Source: Benincasa hispida (Eukaryota > Streptophyta > Magnoliopsida > Cucurbitales > Cucurbitaceae). From it: 64,000 bases of DNA. This document shows, in pieces, positions 46,462 through 58,639 of this stretch (its first letter is position 1; every line of letters begins with the position of its first letter). Where the stretch lies: assembly GCF_009727055.1 (NCBI RefSeq), contig NC_052350.1:18412840-18476839 (forward strand), in the 5' to 3' direction. The translations under genes were made by a program, and so were the position numbers. The notes beneath the pieces were generated by a model. The model was not told the DNA's origin. It was given only the letters and a program-made list of their open reading frames with translations, and did not search any database.

Positions 46462-48300
46462 CCAATACAGTGACTAATTCCATTGTCTTAATTTAATTGT
46501 TTTTTTCATGAATGAGAATTTGTTTTTCCCAAGATTCTGTTCTTTTATTATTCTTTTACTTTAAAATTGGGGGAAAGAGTATTGTTTACTTCTTCATTAC
46601 TTAGTTTTTAATTTAGGTAGACAAAGATTTTGTGCATTAATATCATAAAGGATATTTGCAACCATGTTTTTGATGAATTATTAATGACCATGTATTATTT
46701 TTTTAAAACGGACATTTTTGTGTACTATTATTTAATTTGTCTCTATTTTAATCTTTGATTAATAATAAATAAAGTAAATAATTTGAAGATAAATGTTCAT
46801 CATAAGTCAACCGTTTGGTCTAGAATTATTCCTTTTAAACTTCAATTGGTAATAAATCTGCTATAGAAGCTATAAAATAATAATAAGTTGACGTCATTTT
46901 AAAATTTAAAACACAATTAGTGTTTTTCTTTTAAAACGTGAATATTTAGAAGATTAGTTGAAGAGGGCAATGTAAGAGAAATGTTAAATCAATTTCAAAT
47001 GGAAAAAATTCTAGAAATTAAGATTTCGTAGAAAGTATAAGATGAACTTTGAAATGCAAAAGTGATTCTAAGCAACCTCATGGAAAAAAAATCATATCAT
47101 TTTAAACTCTTATGTATACATAATGATATTGAATAATTTTGACATATATGAACCACTTTTTAACTCTATGGATAATTGAATAACTAAATATGAAATTTTA
47201 TTTTATTTATTCTAAAATTTTTAAGAAATTTCAGGATGAATTAACATAATCATTTAAAAGTAATCATAGTGTAGTATTAACTATTTAATTGAAAACTTTT
47301 CTTCAAAAATCACTTCCCTAATTTTTTTATAAAATAAATTGGTCTTTTTCTCTGCAAGGAACTCAGACTCCTAAACTCTCCACAGAAAATTTCACTTCGA
47401 TTCTATAAAATTTCGTAGTGATAAAAAATGAAATAGAAGCAAGAATGAGAACGAAGAAGTCCTCCCATCCCGTGGACATCTCTGTCTCTCACTATCAGTA
47501 CCTTAAATATCTAAAACATATTAAATCAAACATTTATTGCATTAAATCATATAACAACATTTCATAAGATGATAAGATAGCACTATTTGATGTTTAGGAT
47601 TAGGAGTAGCAGCTTGTTGGACTATGAAGATTTGTGTGGTTCAGCATCTGATCCAACTACGATATGTTGTCTGCCTTTAGGACAATAATTATAAAGCCAG
47701 TCATATCAGTTGGCCCAAGCCCTTTCACTTTTGGTTCTAGGAAACAACAGCCACTCAATAGAGATCAGCTTAAATGTTGCCTTCCCCTCGACCCGCTTTC
47801 CTGACAGTCGAGTCACTCGCCATTTTTGATAGGGTGGGTGCCTCCATACCCCTCGCATTGACTGAGATTCATTTTTTTTAGTCAATGCAATCGGCCGACT
47901 TTCCTAGAAGGAGTCGAGTACCTTCAGTAATGATGAATAAAGGTCCCACCAGGAGCCCCAGTGATGGCCACCAAAAATACATAAAGTATGCAGGGATATT
48001 AGAGTTCTATAGTCTTTGTACAAAAGAAAAAGGAGAAAGAGAGACCCAATGACCAGCACAACTGTTTTGAATAAGCAGAATCCAACATCTTAGGCAAATT
48101 TACAAGGGGATTCAAATGACATAAAACGAGAGAGAGGTTACAGATTTTATAAGTATTGTACTATATAAAATAAGAGTGAAATATATATGTAATCCTTTCA
48201 GCAGAGTGCAAGGATCTCAGTAGGTTCAACATTTCCTATATAATATTTTCCCATTGTAACAAGCTCCCTGGATGATTAAGCCTTTAAGTACACCGCTGAT
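46462..48300. other. Intergenic region
   Basis: No gene found. Mostly AT-rich, but 47630-47960 has a different, more balanced composition, with TCGACCCGC, ACAGTCGAGTCACTCGCC and CGGCCGACTTTCC words and no long frame. It may be a repeat fragment. The last ~200 bases before 48382 are probably the eIF5A 3' UTR. Confidence 0.5.
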
Positions 48301-48381
48301 AATATGGTTTTATTACATATAAACATACTTGATAGGACTTTTGATGATACTGAGCCATCGGGTGTAGCCATTGTTTTGTGT

Positions 48382-51167
48382 TTAACTTTTAGGACCAATG
48401 TCCTTGAGAGCACAAATCTGCTCCTCTCCCATTGCAGACATGACAGTTAGTACAAGATCTTTGCCTTCTGCGAACCCATCTTTAAGCTATCGACATAAAA
48501 ATAAATGAAACAATTTACAGCATTGCAGAAAGCAACACAGCAATAACTTGAAGATTTGTAAATGTTACAGTATATCATTGTTAATGTACCTGCGTAAGCA
48601 GGTTATCATCGGTGGGAAGCCTCAGGTCATCCTTGGTGTTTCCGTTTTCAGTAAGGAGACTTACCTGCAAAATTATCAAGTCAATAAATAGGCCAAGACT
48701 GCAAGGCTCCCTCCTATCTTCTTTTTTTTTCGTTAGCGTTCTCTAATCTTTATTGAAGCAATAGACAGAGAAATTGATCTAAATTTTTGTATATAAAGCA
48801 ATATCGTGTAACTATATAATTAAAACTTACAAAACCATCCTCAGATATATCAATCAGCTGATAGTCAGTGCGATTAACATGGGGAACCTGCAAAGGCATA
48901 GTAATACAAGGAATTCATGCAAAGTTTCTTAGAAGAATAAAATCAGTATTTAGATAAGCAGAACATAAGAAGAGAGTGACAAAGAAATCACATCACAGTT
49001 GTGAGAAGAAGGAACAATATCTTCAAGTTTCTTCCCATTGAATATGTCAATTGCCACAAAGTGGCACTTTGCATGTCCGTGCTTTCCAGTTTTTGAAGTA
49101 GAAACTTCAACAACCTGAAATGAAGAGAGTTAGGAAAATAAAAGGCAATATAAGGCAGCATAATATGCTTGGTAACTGGCTCGAAATCATACTATTCATA
49201 TTGCACATTTCAGAAAACCTTCAAGTCAAGGAAAATGGAACAATTTTTTCATGTAAGAAAAAATTTCATTGATGTATGAAATTTTCTGTGAAATTTACAA
49301 AAAAGGATGAGATATCCCTGAGGATAACAAAAGGATTTCCCAATTGATTAAAAGGGAAGCATAGATATAAAAAGCAAATAGATTAGACAATTTACATCAA
49401 GAAATAGCATGAGCATAATAAATAACGAGGTCAACACTTCAAACGGGTACTCTTTATCCGAAAAGACTTTGATTTTTCTCCTTCAAAAGAACCCAAAAGA
49501 TAGCCCTACATAGTGCATCCACAGCAATGCTTTGGCTCTCCGAAAGGGGTGCCCAAACTAGGACTTGTAGGAAGAACAGGACACCACCCAAAAGCTGCAC
49601 TCTGCTCCAGAAATATCAACCAAACAAACAGTGAATGAAAATGTGGTTTCGAGAATCATCATCCACTTCACACAACGTGCACCAACCAGGTGAAATGACT
49701 AATGGCATGCATCTTTGAAGGAGATCTTTGGAGTTGAAAGCTTTGTATAAAATTTCCCAAAGGAAAACTTGATCTTCTTCGGGTATTTAACTTTTCATAT
49801 AGCATTGACCAAGGAAGGCTCCAAAAGGAATGTAGAGTCTCCCATGGCAAATGGAACTATAACCATGGACATCGTATCATTTGAGATTTTGATCACACAA
49901 AAAAGAAGGTGATGTGCATAGCAGAGTTCTTTCTAGAAAAGAAAAGCTTTGCTAATGCTTCAAAGACGTTTCTTTAACCAAGAAGATGTTAGGATTCCAA
50001 CTAACAATAAAATTCAAAGAAACATAAAGATGGTAATATATTGCAATATCAAGAGAAGTTACAACATACCAATAGCTTTTCGAGCGGTTATCTCTCTCCC
50101 AAAGTTCCACAATGGAAACTCTCAGCAAAATGATCGACCCCCTCTAAGATGCCCAACTCCTCTTATTTATATTGAATACAGACTAGTTAATGACCCATAT
50201 GTCCCAACTACTGCCACACTAATATTACCATTACCAATATATATATCCCTACTAGATAATACTCTCACAGAAGACAAATGCAGCATGAGAAATATATCCA
50301 CTATTAGCATTTTAGCCTGGCATCTACCTCATAAGCCAAGTCCATCTGAATAAATTTACTAAAGACGATGCATGCACAAGCTATGGCAAACCAAGGCCAG
50401 ATATTTCATATTTCGAATTCAAATTGGGTGAAATAGTTACTTGCCAATGCCATTAAAGATAAATCAACAAGTAACCCTGAAATTCATAGTCTTGCACTTA
50501 CACATCAAACCCATTAAGTCAGATCTTGCATAAGCTCTTCAAAGTTTATTCCCACTGAACAAGGGGTGGAGGGATCTGAAGTTTCGAACCTACACACTTA
50601 GTTGAGTTATGCTCGCTTTGAAATCTTCCTCCTATAACCAAAAATCCTTTTATTTCAAGCAAAGGAGTTTCATCCACCATAGTTGTGTAAAATATCTTCT
50701 ATGACTACTTTAAAGAGGCCAAAAGCACAAGGGCAAACCTAAATCAATCAGGGAGACCATCAATAACGGTAACAATTACCATAATCATCAGTCACAGAGT
50801 TAAAGGTTAGGGACCATATTCGAAATTAGAGAACCATCAAAGAGCCATCAAAATAAGAGAACAACCAAAAAGCCAAGGAAAAATTAAAATAAAGAATCTA
50901 GACGAGAAGCTTAAGGGGGGAAAAAAAAAAAAAAAAAAAAAAACAGCACAAACCCATTTGCATGATTAAAAAAAATAAAGAAATAAAACCAAAATTTATT
51001 CCATGGGAAGCAAATTGGAAGAAGAAGAAGAAGAAGAAGGATACCTTGCAGGGTCTGTTCTTGATTACGATGTAGCCATTTTTGCGAATGGTTCCAGCTT
51101 GTTGAGGGAAAGTCTTGGACGCTCCGGCGTCGGCCTTGGAGTCGAAGTGGTGCTCCTCGTCTGACAT
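48382..51167 (-). CDS. eIF5A: Translation initiation/elongation factor eIF5A
   Basis: Cytosolic translation factor that helps ribosomes through stalling peptides such as polyproline and in termination. It needs hypusine on one Lys. Five exons, minus strand, all in phase 0: 51167-51045, 49114-48992, 48887-48831, 48664-48590, 48486-48382, giving 160 aa, the usual plant length. The start is [11 protein letters not shown]. The hypusine loop [12 protein letters not shown] is intact, with Lys52 as the modified residue. The OB-fold C-terminal half ends ALKDIGPKS. Intron 1 is about 1.93 kb, far longer than the others, and contains a LINE remnant (49248-49795) and a GAA/CTT microsatellite just after the donor site (51017-51040). 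Confidence 0.97.
49248..49795 (-). mobile_element. LINE 3' remnant in intron 1 of eIF5A
   Basis: The minus strand reads a reverse-transcriptase zinc-binding domain of a plant [24 protein letters not shown], then [18 protein letters not shown] with the CX2C...HX4C pattern (about 49640-49700). A stop follows (LFG-stop-YFW). Further reading gives [11 protein letters not shown] and a 3' tail with TTTCATACATCAATGAAATTTT near 49255-49285. It is truncated at the 5' end and inserted in the same orientation as the host gene. Confidence 0.75.
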
Positions 51168-51239
51168 CGCTGCACCGTCGTTTCCCTTCTCTTATTCTCA
51201 CTTTCTCTTACTCTGTGTTCTCAAATGTCCCCTTTCTGA

Positions 51240-54200
51240 AGACGTTAGACGACGAAGTAATCGGCTCTAATATTATTCCAGATTTTTTCAGTGGCACAAG
51301 TTCCGAATTGAGAGAGATGAAATCTTGGCCGTTGGATTAGTCCCTCCCGCATTCCCATCGCCGTTTTCTAACTGCTTTTTCAACTCCTCGTGTTTTCCTT
51401 TTTTTTTTTTTTTATTCGTTTTTCCCCTAAAGAGAATAAAAGCATATATCATATAAAAAAAATAAAAAAAACTGTCAGCTTTTTTAATTAAAAAAAAAAA
51501 AACAAACAAACAAATTTGTCCAAATAAACACATTGATGGAAGAAACATTTTAATCCATCAATTTTAGTGTGTAATAATTAGTGGGATAGTACCTTTACCA
51601 GATCTATTTTGAATGGGTTAGAATCTTTGTTTATACGAAGAATGGAGAAGAAGCAGTAATGATTTTCTTCCCGTTGACTAAACATTTTCGATCCTCATCT
51701 TTTGTGTCATTTTTTTAGAGAAAATTGTATATTTTATCCACTAAGATCAGAGGTCACAATGGTGTGGCTGAATATAGAGCAGTTTGCCCCTATAACGTGA
51801 GATCAGTTTATTCTTTTTCTCTTCAAAGGATGGTTGATCCGTCTCTACATCGTTTGATTAGTCGATTCTTTTTTTCTTCGTGCATGTAGTCCTCAGTGGC
51901 AGATCCACTTTTATTGACGGAGGACTTCATATAATTTAGTAAAAATAAATGTAAACAATGGGGCTTAAACTTAGGTTTAGATATTATGTCAGTTTTATAT
52001 ATTATATAAAGAGCATAAAGTTGAAGGGGGGACTCGAGCCCTCTTGGACTCCTACGAAATCCGTCCCTGGTAGTTGTGGTTGTCAGCTCAGAATGCCTTT
52101 GTTCTATATGAAAATACTACTTCGTATCATTGAAGATTTTGATGGTTTTCTCAATTTCGAATAGCAACTAGAGTTTATTTTAGGAATAGAGGTTTTTGAT
52201 GTAGTTGCACACGTTTTTTCTTTTTTCATCGAGATTGGGTCGGTATTCAGCATCTCAAAGGTTGAGAGAAATTTGAAAGAAGTAGTCACTTTCTTCCCAT
52301 TAAGAAACATACACTTTATTTGCTTCATTTCCATGGCTACTAGCCCTCCCAGTCCCATCCAAAATGCAGAGAATGTGAAAAGGTGTCGCCGAAGTAGCAT
52401 GGACTTGTACTATACTAGTTAGTCTGCTATTTCTATCAGAATTGGCTATTTTTTATATAAATAAATAAATTAAATTAAAATTTTACATAAAGCACGATAA
52501 ACATTTATTATTTCTCAAATGAAAAATATTTTTATAACTGAAGCTCAAATTTCTATTTGGTTTTGAATAATACAAAATAGAGCTTAATTTATTTATCTGT
52601 ACATTCTTTTTATTTTAATAAATCCAAGAAAATAATGAATAAGAATAAAGAAAAATGATATGTAGTGGACGATTAATAAAACTAAGAATCTACTAATTAA
52701 AACATATAAAATGAGTAAAATACATATGAATCCATAATAATAATTAAATATAAAATCCAGCGGTTCATAGCAACCGATATTTAGTAGAAAGCACAGGCAT
52801 ACAGAATAAGAATTTTGTTGACCATTTCAAACTTGCATAGAAAAATATCAAACGAATCCTTGCATTTTTTCCAAAGAAAAAAAAAAAACTAAAAGCTTTC
52901 TATTTTTTTATTTTTATCGAAAAATAATCCAAGGTTATTATAAAAGATTCCACGCATTTGGCAAAAGAAGATTCTATTTTACTTTGAGTCATTTTAAAGT
53001 GGACTTTTCACACACAAAAAAAAAAAAAAAAAAGAAAAAGAAAAAAAGAAGAAAAAAAAAGCCCTTTATTTTTATTCTTTATCCCACCGAAAACTATGAA
53101 TAGGTAGTACATGAAAATTCGAGGGTTATCTCACGTCCAGGTGTTCAAATGATCGACAATTCAAATAACTTGGATTATTGAGTTTATTTTATTTTTAGAT
53201 TGGGTTAGGTTGAATTTTTTTTATTTTCTTACATTGGGTTGGATCTAGGATTGAATAAAAAAAATTAGGTTGACCTGAGCCGATCTAACTCGAATTAGAT
53301 ATATATTAATAAAAATCAACATATATATTTCTTTTAGAATTGATGAATTTTTGAATTATTTATGTTTTTTTAAAAAAAAAAAAAATTTGTAATATGTATT
53401 ATAGATATTTGGTATGTAAGAATTTAGTTTTCCAAGATTTTAGCTATTAAATATGTGTTATAATTAAATTTAAGTATTTTAAATTAAAAAGAAAATAATA
53501 ATAATCCGACAACTTAACTCAAATATCGAGGGTTGGGTTGGAGACTATGTTTGGGTCATTTAGGTTGCCAACTTTACTAACTCGAAGTTTCAAATTGGTC
53601 CAAAAAAACGCCACAACCCAACCTATGTACCCATATTCTCATATCAATTCCTATACTTTTATTTGTTTATTTCTTTTTAATATATATAACAATATGGATT
53701 TCTAGTTAACTACTTGTCAAATAATAATAATAATATGGTTAAATTATAAAGTTAGTCCCTATTGTTTGGAGAAAGTTATAATTTAGTATCCATGATTTTA
53801 AAGGTAAGGATGACTTAAGAAAAAAAGTGTTTATCAAAAAACTCATTTTGTTTTAAGCACTTTTGATCAAAACCGTTTAAAATACACTTCAAAAGCTATT
53901 TTGAGTGGTTGTCAAATACTCCAATTTTTTATAAAATGACTTATTTTTTAAATAAAACAATTGAAAATATATTCCAAACATACCATTAGTCCCTATGATT
54001 TGATAAAACTTTATAAATGGTCCCTAGTAAAACATTCATAGATAGTTTCTAACCTTTATAGCCATTCAAGTAAAATAAGAAGGAAAAGGAAAAATCATTA
54101 CAAGTTCCGTCTTGGACTTTTATGTTTGTATCTAATATTTAAGAAGTATTTAAGAGGTTTTTAAACCTTCAACTTAGTGTTTAATAGATCTATTACATAT

Positions 54201-55749
54201 AAAATTGACATTATGTACTCTTAAAAAAAACGAATATTGTCTAATAGACATTAAATTTCCAATAGATTCATAATTTTTTTTTAAAAAAAAATTGAATAGA
54301 TTAATGACCTATTAAATATAAAATTAAGAGTTCAAAGACTAATTAAATAGCATTGATCTTTTAAGATCCACTATATGAATAATATCTATGATATATTTTA
54401 GTTCATGAACCTATTTCTCATTGTTTTGTTCCAAATAAACATTGGGTAGCCCCTCCTATTAATTTTTTTTTTTTTAAATTTAAGAATTTATAAGATACAA
54501 ATTGAAAGTTTATATGAGAAAAAGAAACTTTTTAAAGTTGTAGAGACCTATTTAACGAAGTTGAACTCGTAATTGATCTAAGAAAAAAAAAAACAGGGCC
54601 CAGCCCAATCGTAAAAGGCCCAATTATACAAGAAAGGAAAGAGTTTATGAGTCGTCACATCGGTTCTTCAGAAACGTGAATCTCTTTGGTTTTTCTTATG
54701 GTTTTTACTTAATCTTTTGAGCGGATTGCAAAACCCATATACTCAAAATTCAATTGAAGTTAAATCAATTTTTGGGCTGTAGACGTTGTCGGCTCAGTAG
54801 GATTGGGCATTGGCACGTTGCCGAGTATCACACGCCTCAATCAATCCACCAAATCAGTAGTGGGGTGATGCGTGAGATCCACATTTTCTCAATGCCCTTC
54901 AAGTGTTTGGAAAAATGCCAAGCTGAGCCAGTGGGGTCAACAGGCATGAAATTTTGAAATAATGGTCGTGGCTGTCGATTATCCATCAATTTGGAGAAGA
55001 ATTGGTGGCCAGATCTAATTAAGTAATCCTTTGTTTCCCACCCCGCCGCGCCCCCCACCGCCCCACCCCCCCTTAGGAGGATTGTTTTGAGATCGTATTC
55101 ATTTTTACTGTTAAAAGATAGAATTAAGTTTAGAGAAAACTTACCCAAATTGGCATGACGGGTAGAGGGAGGAACACATGCAAAAAGATGTCTCATACAT
55201 ACAGCCAAAAGTACATATAAAATAGATTTGAGCTCCAACAATGGTCCCAAGCGTGATGAATGGATTCATTTCCATAAAGTTCAGGGCAAGTTGAAATTCT
55301 CACAAAGGCCCCTCCTCAACTACCATATTCTCCAACACAACTGCCCTGCTGAAATAATAGTTGAAAACAATGATGGAAAAGGACTAAAACATTGGATATC
55401 ATCAGCAGATTCTCATGCCTTCATCCCCTTTTAATGATACCTAAAATCTCGAGGATGAAGAAAGGAGAGAAAAAGTTCATGATCTTGGTTGAACTCTAAA
55501 AAAATTGAACTTTGGTTGTACTAAAATTTTGATGGAAATTCCCATTTTTTAGTTCCCAGGATCAAACTCATGCATTTGATATAAAATTCTGATGTTGCAC
55601 AATGAGTAAGGAAAGAAGAAATACAGGAACATTTTGAAACATATCTTTCCAGGATGACTGTTCTGTACACTTCCCCTAGCAGCATCAAGGGAGTTCAAAA
55701 GAACCAAAGCAGAAACCCAATGCTTTTCTTCTTGATCCATTGAATTTGT
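51240..55749. other. Intergenic region
   Basis: No gene found, apart from the MITE at 51894-52069. It contains many A/T runs, a purine tract (53018-53062) and a C-rich tract (55037-55073). Frames near 54754-55434 on both strands are short and show no recognisable domain. The stretch just before 55750 is probably the 3' UTR of the receptor kinase. Confidence 0.55.
51894..52069. mobile_element. hAT-like MITE
   Basis: 176 bp, starting CAGTGGCAGATC and ending with the complement of CAGGGACGGATT, so it has degenerate terminal inverted repeats of the CAGNGGCGGA type. The flanks GTAGTCCT (51886-51893) and GTAGTTGT (52070-52077) agree at six of eight bases, consistent with an old 8-bp hAT target duplication. 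No coding capacity. Confidence 0.6.
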
Positions 55750-58305
55750 CTACGCCGATGGTTCGATGTCCTTAAGAAGTCCAACTATCTGTTGCATGCT
55801 TGGTCGTTTAGATGGAAGGTCGGCTGTGCATAGATATGCAATCTTAAGGGCCTCCTCCATTTGATCATCTGGTCCTGTACCTCGAATTTTCGGATCAATA
55901 GCTTTTGATCCTTGATTCTTTCTCACAAGTCCTCTTACCCAATTCACCAAGTCAGCTTCTTTTCCCTCTGGATAGTCATCACCAATTGGCTTCTTACCAG
56001 TAATTAGTTCAAACAGGACAACGCCAAAGCAGTATACATCAGTTTTGGGCGTTACACAGTCATTCTCGGGCTGTAAGAACTCCGGGGGAGTGTAACCAGG
56101 TGAACCACGGGAAATCTCTTCACTTAGACCATTGCCGAAAACCTTTGCCAATCCAAAATCTGACAATCTAGGCTCCAAGTTATAATCCAGGTAAACGCTA
56201 CTGGCTTTAACATCTCTATGAATGATCGGAGGTGAGCACCCATGGTGAAGAAATGCAAGTGCTCGAGCAGTACCCAGCGCGATTTTGTGGCGGAATCTCC
56301 AAGTCGTTAACATACCTTCTGAACCAACATTTTCTATTCCATTGTTGTCAACTTCCTCCCATGTATCTGTGCTCCAGTCTTCCGTTGTTTGAACACCCAG
56401 TGGCAAGTCATGCAGCAAATTCTGCAGGGTCCCATTCTCCATATAATCATAGATGGCAATTCTTTGATCCCCAGCCAAGCAATATCCAGTTAATGGCACA
56501 AGATTGGGATGTTTAATTCGACCGAGATACTCAAGTTCTCTTGCAGCTTCCCGTTCCGTCAATGTAGAACCATGGACTAAAACTTTCACAGCCACATGAA
56601 TTCCTCCAGGTAGAAATCCCCTGTAGACAGGGCCAAACTTGCCCTCTGCCAATAGGGTGCCCCGGTCGAAATTTGAAGTTGCAGATAATAGGTCTGCAAA
56701 GGTTATATTCAACAATGGCTTCTGAAAAATTACTACCGAGACAGATGTTGCCTGCTTAACATCAGCCACCCATGTGGTTGAATCAGTCTGGAAAGAGAAG
56801 GGCCCTGAAATATTTTGCTCTTCTTTGTAAGAGGCCTGCTTTACCACCCACGTCCTGTTTTTCCTTCTGCATCCGAATGCTAGAAATATCACTGCTAGAA
56901 GTAAGCAGATCATGGAGAAAGTAACAGCCAGAGCCAGCTTCAAGACCTCGTGTTTACTGGGTTTTCTAATGAAGAGACTCGGATTTGCAGCAATGGGGCA
57001 ACTGTTTGCTGACCCAAGGAAGGCTGCTTGGAGGGTTTTGAAGGAAATCTTGGAATCACAAAAGGTCAAATTATTGTAGGAGAAGTTGAATCTCTCCATC
57101 CATGGCAGTTTTTCTAAGAGAGATAAAGGGATTTCTCCACTCAAATTATTCTGTGAAACATCAAGAATTTGGAGGTTTTTGACGCTCAAAGACGGAATTC
57201 TGCCCGTAAGATGATTCCGGGAGATGTCAAGAGTATTCAGATGACTCAATTGTGAGATTTCAGTAGGAATGTGATTGATAAGGCCAGATTTGGATAGATT
57301 GAGGTATTCTAAACTTGAAAGCAACTTAAGATGTGGAAATTCCAGGCTGCTAAATTTATTGTAAGCAAGATTAAGGTACTTGAGATTTTGGGCTTTCTCC
57401 AAAATGTTGAAAATTTCTCCACTAAGCTGATTCTCAGATAAGTCTACATACAACAAATGAGACCAATTGTAACTAGAATTGAGCTGTACCTGAGAAATGT
57501 GACCCTGAAATTGATTTCTGCTTACATCCAACACCTTTAACTGCTCTTTGAACAAGCCCATAACCGAACCCTGAAACAAGTTTCCAGATATGTTAAGAGC
57601 TGCCAAGGCTGTAAGCCCAGAAAAATCTGAATCAAGGCCATGAATCCCATTTCCTGCAAGGTTCAAGCTTTCAAGCTTGGGAAATGCAGCCCCAAAGCCA
57701 CCTGGAAGCGATCCATTTAGCTGATTGTACGAAACGTCCATGAAAACCAGAGATTGACAATTAAGGATCCCTGATGGAATGCTTTCTTCAAACCTGTTAT
57801 GGTCTAATTTCAGGACTCGGAGACTAAGTAACGAGCTTATAGATTCTGGAATTTTCCCAGAGAAATTGTTGATGGAAATGTCAACACTTTCAAGCTGTCC
57901 AAAGTTGCAAATGCTGTCTCCGAGAGGACCAGAAATCTGGTTAGATGAGAGATTAAGCCTCTTGAGTAAGCCTAAACTCCAAAAATCTGTAGGAAATCCT
58001 GTGATTTTGTTGTTGCTAAGGTCCAAACTCTGAAGTTTGCTAAGTTTTCCGACTGTGTTGTCAGGAATACCGCCGGAGAGGCCTACACCAGAAGCCACAA
58101 ACTCGATAACATTTCCATTTTTGTCACAGAAAACCCCTTTCCATGAACAAACAGGAGCAGAAAAATTGTAGCCATGAGAAGAGTTCAAGCCCCCCTTCTT
58201 CAAAAACTCAGATATATAGAACCCATCTGTATTAGGTTGCTGACATGCCAAAGGTTTGAAGAACAGCGCAAGAACTAAGATGGGACCGAACAAACGAAAC
58301 CCCAT
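55750..58305 (-). CDS. LRR receptor-like kinase
   Basis: Plasma-membrane receptor-like kinase, a single exon of 851 aa, similar as far as I recall to Arabidopsis At2g24230. I chose the ATG at 58305 because it starts a clear signal peptide ([16 protein letters not shown]). The open frame continues to 58485, but only a TTG is found there. The ectodomain has about 15 leucine-rich repeats ([28 protein letters not shown] and so on) after a C-x6-C pair. One membrane segment lies near residues 455-480. The kinase starts about residue 545: a glycine loop [20 protein letters not shown] (696-700), [12 protein letters not shown] and an invariant Arg in KRPSMQQ. The catalytic-loop Asn that should follow HRDVKAS is Ser703. 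An insert rich in Asp/Glu separates lobes ([12 protein letters not shown]). The ligand is unknown. Confidence 0.92.
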   Translation of the reverse strand: MGFRLFGPILVLALFFKPLACQQPNTDGFYISEFLKKGGLNSSHGYNFSAPVCSWKGVFCDKNGNVIEFVASGVGLSGGIPDNTVGKLSKLQSLDLSNNKITGFPTDFWSLGLLKRLNLSSNQISGPLGDSICNFGQLESVDISINNFSGKIPESISSLLSLRVLKLDHNRFEESIPSGILNCQSLVFMDVSYNQLNGSLPGGFGAAFPKLESLNLAGNGIHGLDSDFSGLTALAALNISGNLFQGSVMGLFKEQLKVLDVSRNQFQGHISQVQLNSSYNWSHLLYVDLSENQLSGEIFNILEKAQNLKYLNLAYNKFSSLEFPHLKLLSSLEYLNLSKSGLINHIPTEISQLSHLNTLDISRNHLTGRIPSLSVKNLQILDVSQNNLSGEIPLSLLEKLPWMERFNFSYNNLTFCDSKISFKTLQAAFLGSANSCPIAANPSLFIRKPSKHEVLKLALAVTFSMICLLLAVIFLAFGCRRKNRTWVVKQASYKEEQNISGPFSFQTDSTTWVADVKQATSVSVVIFQKPLLNITFADLLSATSNFDRGTLLAEGKFGPVYRGFLPGGIHVAVKVLVHGSTLTEREAARELEYLGRIKHPNLVPLTGYCLAGDQRIAIYDYMENGTLQNLLHDLPLGVQTTEDWSTDTWEEVDNNGIENVGSEGMLTTWRFRHKIALGTARALAFLHHGCSPPIIHRDVKASSVYLDYNLEPRLSDFGLAKVFGNGLSEEISRGSPGYTPPEFLQPENDCVTPKTDVYCFGVVLFELITGKKPIGDDYPEGKEADLVNWVRGLVRKNQGSKAIDPKIRGTGPDDQMEEALKIAYLCTADLPSKRPSMQQIVGLLKDIEPSA

Positions 58306-58492
58306 CTCAGGAAAACTCTTGAAAGCCAGAAATATTGAAAAACAGAGCCAACCCAGAATCTCAAATCCCACCCCTTTTAGCTTTCCCAAACCACCATTAC
58401 TTAATTCACTGAGAATCTCTCGTAAATGGTCCCGGGTCCATCTCCGGGCAACTTTCCTGGATTCTGCAACTCCATCAAGTTCCAAGACTAAA

Positions 58493-58635
58493 AAAACCCC
58501 TCTAAAAAGCCATACTCCATTCCCAAACCTTTATAATGGCCGGAAAACAAAGCGAAAAGAGTAACTAACAAGCTGAATAAACAAAAACTTATGGTCAATC
58601 GGTTTCAAAGGACGGTCTCTGAGCTTGCTTACCTG
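58493..58635 (-). other. Possible 5' UTR intron of the LRR receptor kinase
   Basis: On the minus strand CATCAG/GTAAGC at 58635 gives a good donor, and TTTTTTTAG at 58493 a good acceptor, both upstream of the ATG. Supported only by the splice-site pattern. Confidence 0.35.
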
Positions 58636-58639
58636 ATGA

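Noticed and set aside
50898..51044. Read-through reading of eIF5A exon 1 into poly-T sequence
   Set aside because: The donor GTATCC after NRPCK and the in-phase exon 2 give the standard eIF5A protein; the extension is intron.
54754..55434. Short open frames on both strands
   Set aside because: They are short, overlap C-rich low-complexity sequence and show no recognisable domain or splice structure.
58306..58485. N-terminal extension of the receptor kinase to 58485
   Set aside because: The frame is open but begins with TTG, and the ATG at 58305 is followed at once by a signal peptide.
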